Below are positions 54,901 to 64,000 of a stretch of 64,000 bases of DNA, piece by piece. The position numbers were made by a program, and so were the translations under genes. Within the stretch, counting starts at the first letter, position 1; each line of letters opens with the position of its first letter. The notes beneath the pieces are model-generated. The model was not told the DNA's origin. It saw only the letters and a list, made by a program, of their open reading frames with translations, and did not search any database. This stretch comes from Lojkania enalia (Eukaryota > Ascomycota > Dothideomycetes > Pleosporales), in the NCBI GenBank assembly GCA_010094045.1, contig ML986579.1, forward strand, positions 499,015 to 563,014. The letters run 5' to 3'.

Positions 54901-57900
54901 AGGTTGGAGGATATTTAAGCTGTAGAAGAGTTATGAGAAGTGTTGCTCTTAAGGTTCTTCAGGGAATTTTGTAACATAAGATCGTTAATGGTTGTAAAGG
55001 CTGTTCCGTTATTTCCCAGCAGTTAAGTGACGTTAATGTCCAGTCAAGTATGAAATTTTGAATTCGAGTCAGAACAAGGAGTATTAAAGGTTTATGGGCC
55101 TGAAGAGATACCTCTTCTACTATCATTTCTTCGGCTTATTACTTAATAAGAGCTAATATTACTTAAAAGTATTAGGGATTCTTGTAAGTGGAATTATAGC
55201 TGACTAAGAGTTGTAAAGGATTTATATAGACGAAGGATAGGAAAGTTTATAGATAGAAAAGGTAAATAATGATAATAAGAGGCCATTCAACTAGAATCTA
55301 ACAAATATAGTGCCCGTTGGACGTTTCGCAGTAGCCCCTGAATCCTTTCGAGACGAGCTACACCTCCTTAGAGCTTTACGCATTTATACGACGGATGCCT
55401 TCGACAACGAAGACTTCACAACTGTAAACAGCTTCATGCTTTGTTGCAGGCTCATCGTCGAATACCTACCAATACCGCTAGAGCGCAAATGCGGTACGGT
55501 TCGCAGCGACCGTCTTTAAAATTAAAGACTAGATCGATTTTACGACAAGAGAGGTTACCAGGGATGTCGGTGGCGCTTGCTTGGGTAGCCCAGAATTCCA
55601 TGAGAAAGTCCTGGACGGGAGTGCTAGTCACAAGATGCTTGTACTAAGCATCGTCATAGCAGCGCAACCCAGCGAACTTCGGACTCCTATTTTATGACTG
55701 TCATAGATAATTAGTCTGCGTCACCATTAGGAAGCTATCCGCAGGTGCATCGGCGTTAAAATTGCCATCTGAATGCTATTCATCCCTATCCTAGTGAGGC
55801 TTTTTCACATTGGTCTTGTCAGGACTGAAGGACGGCCTCTTGGGTAGCTGAATAGCTTATGACTGCACTTCTTGTGTAAGGGCGCAGTGTGATATGAGTA
55901 CAATATCATGCGCTTCTAGTATAAAATAGAGAAGCTTGTGGTAGAGATCTCCTTTGTCCAGGCTCTGGTGGATTTTGAGTACTCTATCCATCCTGTAGTA
56001 GAACGATTTCATAATTTCGATTTCCCACGTAGTCAACTATGATGACGAGGTAGTAATTATCACTGGCTTGTTGGCTGCACTCTCCGAAGGGTTATGACCT
56101 GCAACATGGTCATAATTTTGCCAAGGTCCAGGTCATCAGCTTCGAGTATGCCTTTCTGATTGGCCGTCTTACTGACATTCTCATCGTGCGTGGGCTTCCC
56201 TTCTGCTTGCTTAAATTTCGCCTTTTTAATCGGTAGGATTCGGTCTATAGTGGCTCTTTGATACCGGAAAAGCGGCCGTCGAGTGACGGGAGCATCTTTC
56301 TTAGGTATGTTCCTCTCGGGCACCTGTGTGATGTTTCTCGATTTCACAGCAGCTTTTTGCTTGCTCTTAGTCACCATCCTAATCTTAGAGGCAGGGGAGC
56401 TCAGGTGCTTAGCCTGTTCACCCATGACTTTTTGCATCCAATTCGGGATTCCTTTTCCACTCGTCTTGAGAGTTCGTTTTTAGATTGAGAAGAGAATTAG
56501 GAATACAGCATTGTTTGCGAGAGAGGGTAGAATAGTCTTTGGAGAAATGACTACGTCAGTCGAGTTTGAACAAAGTTAAGGGCAGATAATAAAGTCAATT
56601 TACGAGGCAAAGTACAGAGAATCAAGCAACAGAGGATAATGCGGGAACTGGCTAGCAGCGGAATGTCACCGAATACCGGGAAGATGTAAGAGGTTAAGAA
56701 AAGGTTTAAGGGTAAGAGAAAGTGGGAGTTAATTTATCCAGGATATTACCGAGAACGCTGTAACCGGCAGTATGTTATTAAATGCTAGGAAATATAATAC
56801 AGATTAGGGAAATGTTGGATGAAGATGTGATAGTAAAGCTAACTAGGATATTGCTAAAAGCACCATTAGCGGCGGAATGAATTTAATTACTAGAAAAGAT
56901 ATTAAAGGTAAAGAATACTTTCACCCAGACATTTTACATAGACACCTTGACCGCTTTAATCTTAGTGCCGCTAGAGCCATAAGAGCTGTAGTTTCTGCCT
57001 TCCACTTTTACTTCCTATCCTTTAGACCTTTAGTATCTTAGTATCTTAATACCCTGTACCTCCTTTCTATTTCCAACCTCTATTCAAACCCCAAGACTGA
57101 CTTGATATTGGCTTTAGTAACCACGGATATTCTATCGAAGCTAGACCTCTTCTACTACTCCTTAACTTACCCCAACTCAACCCGCACCTCGACTTTTAAA
57201 GCCACTCTTTTCTGCTCTCCACAAACTCGATATAAATTTTATAACTAAGCGATCCATTAAGCTAGACTAAAATATCTAGAAAGAAGAAGGGCGCAAGGGT
57301 AAGTTACTTCCTTAACACTCTCCAAATCATGTTCAGTAACTATTATTTTAGATCGTGGCGTTACTGTCTATGAACCCCGAGAAGGCCAAGAAAGACATTT
57401 GGGGCTTCCGAGAGGCATAGGGGAGCCCCATTCCTAATCAAGATATCTTTTAGGTGGAAGAGATCTCAACAGCACTAGCTCCAGACCGAATGTACGTGCT
57501 AAGCCGAGTCTACTTGTGCTAGTGCTTAGGACAACAAGAACAGGAGGAGATCTGGGGCTATTTCCGGGTATAAGGGAAGGAGAATGTCAAGTTTCGATTT
57601 GGAATATTCATGGATAGTGGTGAGACCATCGATATCTCGTAGCTCGGAGACAATAAAAGTTCGAACAATGATATCAAACTCATGATCCATGGTAATTTTA
57701 TCCCGTAGACGAAACTATTGGAATCGGAAGGAGTAAACGAAATAACCACAAAAGCCGGCACACTATCATATAGTAAGACCGGGGTGTACCTAGTCTGCTC
57801 CGCACTCATGTAGCATGGCCTTATGGAGTGTTGCAGCCATATTATGACTAGCCAGCACTTTAAGTAGCCCCGAAAAGAGTGGAATTATTATGCGGGAATG

Positions 57901-58719
57901 AAAAACAAAGCTGCACGACTGCGCGCTCCACATACCAAACTAATCAACCAACAATAAGACCAAGGAATTAGGCACCAACTTAAAGGTCTAGAGTATGTCA
58001 TGCTTTTCCTGGGGAGTTATCTATAGAATAGTTCAGAGATTCGGGCTTCATCTTGAACAGTGGATATGAAACGTTGGGGACGGCGCTAGAACCTTATGCC
58101 ATCTATTTATAGTAACTATACTACTTATTTTTGCCAGCTTCAGGATGTAAAGTTTACTTATATGTATGATACTCAGCTTTTAATTTCGAATACTGTATGT
58201 TGGAAGGCCTTCTATCTATACTTAAATGGCGACACAGCAAGATATATCTATTTCTTCTAGGCGATTAGCTTGTTTGCTGGCTTTAGAAGGTGGCGTTTAC
58301 TTCTTTTCTATAGCTTTTTTAGCCTTTACTAAGGTATAAATATTTATTACTTCTATTATATGTTAATTTTATATTATTTGGACGACTTTTACTGCACAGC
58401 TAGCGACCAAATAAGCCTGCCTATTGCACAGCAGAGAGAACCACTTAGCAATATTTTGGGGACAATTTGGAGTTTTTATAAATTCATTGTACAACCTGAG
58501 GATCGCGTTCTGGAGCAAGCTTTTGCCCTTGAATGATTTCTAACTCGTGCTATAATATTGGTCCTACGTGGTACATGATCTACGGGTTCTGGCAAGGTTA
58601 CGATGATTTAGTGATGCGGAAATTATGAAGCTTTTCTCAGAATTCATAATTAATACCAACCAATACGTACACGCAAGTCCCACTTTTCGCTTTCCCACTG
58701 TCCCACAAACCTTTACCAT
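51964..58719. other. AT-rich, gene-empty block (decayed repeats likely)
   Basis: 6.8 kb without a supported gene. 52-54.4 kb is moderately AT-rich. 54.4-58.6 kb is strongly AT-rich, with dense stops in all frames, TAA/TTA-rich words and islands of protein-like sequence. Two examples are the plus frame 55310-55519 (ESFRDELHLLRALRIYTTDA) and the minus frame 56437-56060 (Lys-rich, KSKQKAAVKSRNITQVPERN). This is what repeat-induced point mutation leaves of transposons in Pezizomycotina, but no terminal repeats or transposase motif could be recognised by eye. Confidence 0.5.
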
Positions 58720-60407
58720 CTACTTCCCCGTCCACCTCTTCTCTACCCACCTAAAAACTGGAAACGCCAAACCCGCAAACCCAAAAGTGAGTTCGTGCCC
58801 CACATTCGCTCCCCTCCCAATCAGTCCAGCAATAGGGCCAGTATACCACCGGACCTTCATCCCGAGCGCCGCGCCTAGGAACCCAAACGCAAAACTGGCG
58901 ATGGCGCCCCATCCAAAGGGCAAAAGTTCCCAGCTAGCCCACGCATTCCAGTCGTAGTTGCTCCAGCGGGAGCGGCGGAAGATGATGTGTTCTTCAATGA
59001 TGACGACGAGGTGGACGATGGTCCAGTAGCCGATGATGGATAGAAATGTCTGGAGGGTATCTTCGAAGAAGGCTGCGGCGCAGCATCCGACGGTGATGGC
59101 GGCGACAAAGCCGAAGGTTACGAACGCGATGCGGGGGACGCGGAGGGCCCATGGTCCAAAGTTCTGAGCGTGCATGGCAAAGGAATAGTTGTTTGGGATG
59201 TTGTTGGGGATGGAGCTCAGCCCGGCGAGGACGAGGAGGAATTTGCTAAAGCCACCGGCCGGAAGGAGGGCCATCTTAAGGGGTCCTCCAACTCCAGCAT
59301 CTAGATACGCAGATTTCCAAGCCGGGTTGACCTCGGTTCCACTGAAGAGGGCAGCACCGAGGGTCTGAACGAGAATCGTCGGCACAGCGATGCCTATGTA
59401 GGTTGCTGTGAAGATCTTATACCGAGGCGTGTTGACTGGCATCTTCACATTGTAGTCGGCCGCACAGTTGACTGTAGAGCGTCAATCCAATATTCTGGGG
59501 TAGGAATCGAGCACTTACTCCATGAGACGGCGAACGAGAAAATGACAGCTATGAAGGAAAGCGCAGATGCGGCGGCATTGACTCCAGTAGGCGAGCTGAT
59601 GGCGCTGCCACTAAAGTGCTTCGCGCCGGTACCAGCTGCTACGCACCAGACGATAAATGGCGGAATCCAAAGGAAGGCGTCAAGTCTGTGGATCCAAGTA
59701 ATGCCTAAGGCGCAAATAATCCAGACCGTTGTGCATATAATGATAACACCTACCCAGTGAGGACATTTCCCGTCCGAAAGCGCATACAGAACTGAAGCTC
59801 CAGAGATCGAATTGATGGCATTCCATCCCGTCGTACTTATCATAGAGAAGATGACAACGAGAAGATTTCCCCAGTATCCGAATGAATAGCGTGAAAAGGT
59901 TGTCATGCGAAGACCGGTAAGACCGAATGTTGCAGTCCAAGCTGGTAGCAGGCAGGAAAAAACATTCACTACTATGATAATAGCGGAGCAGTCCCAGAAT
60001 GCAAGTCCCATGGAGCCTCCAACCATGCCAGTGTTCAATGTCGCCACTGCCATATTGGCACTCATCCTTAGCTAGTTAGCTTAGATATGGACATAATATC
60101 GGAAAGAGAAATGCATTGAACTGATCTCTCAATTCCAAAAAGAGCTTTAAAAGAAGATTGAAAGAGCCAAAACCCACCAAAAGGTGCAAGCGTTCCAGAC
60201 TTTTGAAGGGTTTTTCGCTCGCTGCTCGTCGGTCACTCGCTCAATGCCACTAGTTTCGACCGAGAGCTTCTTGAGCCAGGACTTGAAATTTGGACTGCCT
60301 GGCGGTTTCTCAATTATGCCATGACCAATTTCATCATTTAGGGGAGTTTCAAAAGAGAGTTTAGAATTCATCTCAGCGTCAATCGTAAAGTCTAGCTTGG
60401 TAGACAT
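58720..60407 (-). CDS. NCS1-family purine/cytosine permease (Fcy2-like)
   Basis: Exons 60407-60177, 60071-59519 and 59471-58720 encode 511 residues. The introns (GTGGGT...AACTAG, 105 bp; GTAAGT...CTACAG, 47 bp) keep the frame, giving FWLRMSANMAVATLNTG and SWINCAADYNVKMPVNTP. Known role: proton symport of purines, cytosine or related compounds across the plasma membrane. Seen: the NCS1 N-terminal tag LSVETSGIERVTDEQR, about 12 hydrophobic spans, the Asn/Ala/Asp-Tyr motif in the fifth-to-sixth span region, and a C-terminal positive end (RWVEKRWTGK). Exact substrate cannot be assigned. It is divergent from the arylsulfotransferase-like gene across 382 bp with shared promoter motifs. Confidence 0.88.
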
Positions 60408-60467
60408 TGTGATGAATCAAGTTGAACACAACGACTTGATGCTGATATTGATCCATGATTCCCCTCA

Positions 60468-60473
60468 ATATAT
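60468..60473 (-). promoter_or_regulatory. TATA-like element of the permease gene
   Basis: An ATATAT core about 60 bp upstream of the permease start codon on the minus strand. The distance fits, though the element is not a perfect consensus. Confidence 0.3.
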
Positions 60474-60532
60474 GTTTGTCCTCCCATATTGCCGTAGTTC
60501 AGTGTCTTAGTGTTCTGCTGTGGTGGTGAGCT

Positions 60533-60636
60533 TATCACCGCGGCATGCCGTAGTTTTGGATAGGCGATTAACATATCGCCGCGGCATCCCGAGGTATCCC
60601 AGTTCTCAAGCCTATCAGAACAAGGAACAGCCGCGG
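60533..60636. promoter_or_regulatory. Three CCGCGG palindromes in the divergent promoter
   Basis: CCGCGG occurs at 60538-60543, 60579-60584 and 60631-60636. The first two are embedded in an 18-bp repeat, TATC(A/G)CCGCGGCAT(G/C)CCG, at 60533-60550 and 60574-60591 with two mismatches. Spacings are 41 and 52 bp, close to four and five helical turns, so the sites face the same side. CCG/CGG half-sites are what Zn2Cys6 dimers recognise, and such a regulator is encoded 3 kb away. They lie between both TATA elements. Confidence 0.55.
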
Positions 60637-60676
60637 CTCGCGTAGTCGATATTCCCTAAAAGAGATGTCAGTGTTG

Positions 60677-60682
60677 TATAAG
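60677..60682 (+). promoter_or_regulatory. TATA box of the arylsulfotransferase-like gene
   Basis: TATAAG 113 bp upstream of the start codon and 41 bp downstream of the last CCGCGG site. The leader after it is A/C-rich. Confidence 0.4.
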
Positions 60683-60789
60683 ACCCGTGCAATTGCGTCC
60701 AAGATAATGCCAATACGCTACTCGACTTCCCAACATCTTATTCATCGATTTGATCAAAACAAAATAACCCAATTCGGTCCTCATTCTCA

Positions 60790-61911
60790 ATGGAGCAAAG
60801 CACCCTCATCCGTCGGGGCATAGGACTCCGTGGTGTCGACCCATACAATGTATCACTAGGCTACACTTTGTTCGCACATCTCACAAGCCCTGGAATAGTG
60901 AAGCTTATCGACAATTACGGCGAGGAGGTGCACCGTTGGGTCCTTCCGTATAGACCCGGACGACATGCTCAGCTTTTGAAAAATGGGAATTTGGCTTACA
61001 ATGGAGTTCATCCGGATGCGCCGAGGCTCTTCCCGTTGTGGCAGAAGTACAGAGGTGGTGTTATGATGGAGGTTGATCCCGCAGGAAATGTCGTCTCAGA
61101 GCACTGCGATCCCCTCGCCCATCATGATCAGCATCATCTCGACAACGGGGAGCTTTTATACACCACTGTAGAAGGCGTCGAATTCGAGAAGGCGAAGTCG
61201 GTGCTCGGCGGGATTCCAAACAGCGAAGCACCCGATAACAAGGTGTATGCGGATTGCATAAAGCACGTATCGCCATCGGGAGAACTATTATGGTCGTGGA
61301 AGGCAATCGACCACCTGGATCCGAAGAAGTTTGTTCTTCAGCCACATTACCCCCGAGAGCACTGGCCACTCATCAACTCTATCTATCCACTGCAAGATGG
61401 AAATATTCTTGCTTCGCTCAGAAGCGTATCGGCCGTCATTATCATCTCGCGAGAGACCGGGGAGGTGATCTGGCATCTGGACTCGACTATTGTAGCACAA
61501 CAACATTGTGCAAGCGAGCTGAGCAACGGAGATATTCTCATTTTCGATAACGGCACGTTTCGCCACCATGAAAGCGCCACATACTCTCGCGTTATCCAAG
61601 TCAAACGGGAAGACAAATCGATTGTTTGGGAATACCGCGATCCGCATCCGATGACATTTTTCACACCATTTATGGGAGGCGCCCAGAGACTAAAAAACGA
61701 AAATACTCTGATAACTGAAGCCGCTTTTGGGAGGATCTTCGAGGTGACCAAGAAGGGAGAGCTTGTGTGGGAGTACATTAATCCGGATTTTGCGGATTAT
61801 AAAGGTCTAGATGCGAAGGAGATTGAGAAGTATTTTGACTATCCGGCTAATGCCTTATTCCGGGCTTACAAATACGCGCCGCATGAGATTCCATGGTTGC
61901 ATCCAAACTGA
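60790..61911 (+). CDS. Arylsulfotransferase-like beta-propeller protein (ASST family)
   Basis: A single-exon frame of 373 residues. Known family: arylsulfate sulfotransferases are six-bladed propellers that transfer sulfate between phenols via a sulfo-histidine; fungal members are abundant and mostly uncharacterised. Seen: repeated propeller strands (GIVKLIDNYGEEVHRW, GELLWSWKAID, GEVIWHLD, GELVWEYINPD) and the family motifs HHDQHHLDNGELLYTT (111-126), HWPLINSIYPLQDGNILASLR (191-211) and QQHCASELSNGDILIFDNG (237-255). These include the His and Arg positions used by the bacterial enzyme. No signal peptide or transmembrane anchor is present, so a cytosolic form. Shares a promoter with the permease. 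Related lyase-like propellers are an alternative. Confidence 0.82.
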   Translation: MEQSTLIRRGIGLRGVDPYNVSLGYTLFAHLTSPGIVKLIDNYGEEVHRWVLPYRPGRHAQLLKNGNLAYNGVHPDAPRLFPLWQKYRGGVMMEVDPAGNVVSEHCDPLAHHDQHHLDNGELLYTTVEGVEFEKAKSVLGGIPNSEAPDNKVYADCIKHVSPSGELLWSWKAIDHLDPKKFVLQPHYPREHWPLINSIYPLQDGNILASLRSVSAVIIISRETGEVIWHLDSTIVAQQHCASELSNGDILIFDNGTFRHHESATYSRVIQVKREDKSIVWEYRDPHPMTFFTPFMGGAQRLKNENTLITEAAFGRIFEVTKKGELVWEYINPDFADYKGLDAKEIEKYFDYPANALFRAYKYAPHEIPWLHPN

Positions 61912-62086
61912 TTGTGGGCTTCGGGCATATTTTGGGATGCGGAAAGTCTGCTAGGGCTTTCCCTGGAGTTACGGTTCATTTGGGTGGAGGGGTCTAAAAT
62001 TTATAATTTTTCTAAAATGCTATACAGTCTCGTTTTGCGGCTTCTTTCACTTTTTAAGTGAGTCACACATATAAACTCTTCTCGTA

Positions 62087-63992
62087 TTATAGCACCGGCT
62101 GGAATTCTGGAAGCATAGAATTGTCAACCGCATCAAACGAGACTGGACCAAAGAGTTCCGGAAATAGTTGAGCAAAATCATCCTGAATGGCCGGATCAAC
62201 ATCCGCATATGACGAGCTTGGGCTCGGGTGAATTTCCGGGCGAAGTCTCTTATGAAAAGCTGCCACCACATCGCCCATCGTATGGGCTACGTGTGAGGGT
62301 AAGCCTATAGCATGAAGCCAGGACACTAGTGATAGGATCAAGCTGTCAAGCCCGTGCAGGTCATGTGAAGACGAGAGTTGCGCTTCATAATTGTGGAGCA
62401 AGCGGCAAAGGGTGACCGCTGCAAAGCTGATCATGTGATATATATGGTCAGTTAAATGACGGGTGCGCTCGTCAGTTGTATCCATAGCCAAATTCATGAT
62501 TCCTGTTGAGAGGCGAATCATCTCTGAGAGCAAAGATTCCCGAACTGCGGCTGAGCGAGCTTTCAATGATTGATCGTATACCAAGAGTTTAGCAAAGTAG
62601 AATCCCATTTGGACAAATTGCGATCTTGGTTGCTCTGCTAGCTGTTAGTGTTATCCGGCGAGTCTAAAGCTACCCACTGACCTAGAAGAAAGCTCCACTC
62701 ATCCTTCCAAGCATGTAGTGCTGCCTGCGTCCGAGGTAGGTCAACAGTAGTGTTGAAGCTCTCGTAGATTATCCAGTAAAGGTACACTTCTGAGACCATC
62801 CTTAATTCAAAATTAGTGGCATAATCAGAGCCGACCACCAATCGACACCTGTCAACATCTTTTCGATCAAGGACTGCCTTTCGGCGAGTCCCAACGCAGT
62901 AGCTGTTTATTGAATCAGTATATATCTAAGCATAGATTAGCTAGAGCCTTACTGCAAATGCACAAGACAAAGATGATTCCAGATACAGAGGCGATCAAGC
63001 TCTCGCTTGCTAAGGGTCAAGCCTTCTCCAACGATACTGAAAATCCCACTTGCAATGCTGTGCTGGAGCGCGAAGCCGCTTAGCAGCCAGCTATCTATGC
63101 TGAGAGGGACCTGGCCAATTGTTGTGGACCACATACTAAGCACCAATGAAGCCTGGAAAAATTCAATGGGCTGGGGTACGGCAAGCATTGCGGTAGACAG
63201 CAAGGTCTTGACTTCTCTAAATAGCCTTGGAGCGAGCTGGATCGCAAGCTCCTGCGTTGAGTGTCGGACAGCGATAAGGCAGCAAGCGCTTAGGAGTAGT
63301 GGTGACCTGCGCACGTCGTCGAGGAGACGAGGGGTTGGCATCAAAGTACTGAAAGACACCCAGCGGCCGTAATGTTCTTGGAATAAGGCTAATAAGTTTA
63401 ATGCGTTCTGCTCGTTGACCAATCCCTTTATGATGATGTCGTCTGATAGACCTCGTGATTGGGTGTTCGTGGCAGTTCCTTCAGTAGGTCGGATGCCAGA
63501 TTGCGTAGTGGCATCACGAAGTACAAAAAGGGGGGGAGGCGGTTGATCGGCATTTTTTGCTCTTAGTTCAGGTTGGGTAGGTTCGACAATTTGCCCATGG
63601 GAATCCCCTATGGGGTTCGTTGACTGAGAAGGAAGCTTCCTCTGAATATCATCTAGCCTGCACGCGAGGGATTTGATGATACTCTCCAAATTATTACATC
63701 TACCCTCTAAGAATTCAAATCTAGAACAAGTTAGCTAACGAATTCTAGATGTATACATATAGTACAAATCTCACCTTTCATCGGCGCTTCGATTAGAGTC
63801 GGATCCGATATTGTTCATAAGAGTTTCTCTGCCCTCATTCTGACCGGATAAAGATTGGAAACTATGGGAACATTCCTGGCCCAATCTTTCGCAGCGAAGG
63901 CAAGGCCGTCCAACGGTTGTTTCATAGCATCGCGTCTTTTGCTTACGGCATGCGGTGCAGGCTTGTGACGCCCGCCCTCTGTCCGGAGGCAT
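62087..63992 (-). CDS. Zn2Cys6 fungal-specific transcription factor
   Basis: Exons 63992-63775, 63720-62953, 62902-62682 and 62637-62087 encode 585 residues. The introns (GTGAGA...GTTCTAG, 54 bp; GTAAGG...AAACAG, 50 bp; GTCAGT...AACAGCTAG, 44 bp) keep the frame. The DNA-binding knot is CTACRKQKTRCYETTVGRP and on, with Cys12, 15, 22, 31, 34 and 41. Then comes a short linker and a coiled-coil dimerisation segment (RFEFLEGRCNNLESIIKSL, about 73-100). The middle region carries the fungal-specific regulatory domain (LFQEHYGRWVSFSTL, then DDVRRSPLLLSACC about 150-200, and the span SEVYLYWIIYESFNTT). It is convergent with the arylsulfotransferase-like gene, 175 bp apart, and probably regulates that gene and the permease. 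The start shown lies 8 bp from the window edge and is the first Met before the knot. Confidence 0.9.
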
Positions 63993-64000
63993 CGAGACGC

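Noticed and set aside
1..64000. tRNA, rRNA and CRISPR arrays
   Set aside because: No GGTTCGAATCC-like B box with a matching A box and acceptor stem, no rRNA core, and no regularly spaced repeats were found; CRISPR is not expected in a fungal nuclear genome.

Overview
The window comes from the nuclear genome of a filamentous ascomycete (Pezizomycotina). Genes are split by short introns, mostly 46-140 bp, with GTRNGT donors, CTAAC/CTGAC-like branch points and YAG acceptors. Several gene families are typical of filamentous fungi: a fungal accessory subunit of complex I, a PDR-type ABC transporter, an NCS1 permease, a Zn2Cys6 regulator, F-box proteins and a GPI-anchored secreted protein. AT-rich, stop-riddled blocks look like decayed repeats. 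A Leotiomycetes-like origin is only an impression.

Layout. 0-7.7 kb: the 3' end of a PEX6-type peroxisomal AAA ATPase, a small GPI-anchored protein, an NADP-dependent MDR oxidoreductase, an F-box protein, the complex I subunit and a small hypothetical. 8.5-9.5 kb: a She3-like coiled-coil protein. 9.5-17.8 kb: gene-poor, with a candidate CxxC protein and an F-box relic. 17.8-27 kb: dense housekeeping genes: phosphoinositide phospholipase C, a cupin, RNA polymerase III subunit Rpc25, a NUFIP1/CCCH-zinc-finger protein and a secreted dienelactone hydrolase-family enzyme. 27.8-31 kb: AT-rich, with four small orphan membrane-protein ORFs. 33.5-39.8 kb: ribulose-phosphate 3-epimerase, an 875-residue methyltransferase-fold protein and LSm2. 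41.7-43 kb: a divergent pair of orphan membrane proteins. 43.5-48.6 kb: an eight-exon PDR ABC transporter. 50.8-52 kb: a single-TM hypothetical. 52-58.7 kb: gene-empty, AT-rich, decayed DNA. 58.7-64 kb: an NCS1 purine/cytosine-type permease and an arylsulfotransferase-like enzyme share a 382-bp divergent promoter, with a Zn2Cys6 regulator next to them.

Working together. The last three genes form the most coherent module: uptake, an ASST-fold enzyme and a regulator. The shared promoter holds three CCGCGG palindromes spaced 41 and 52 bp apart, a pattern suited to a Zn2Cys6 dimer. The rest are independent housekeeping genes separated by decayed or orphan-gene islands. All splice models were read by eye and checked for frame; none has transcript support.
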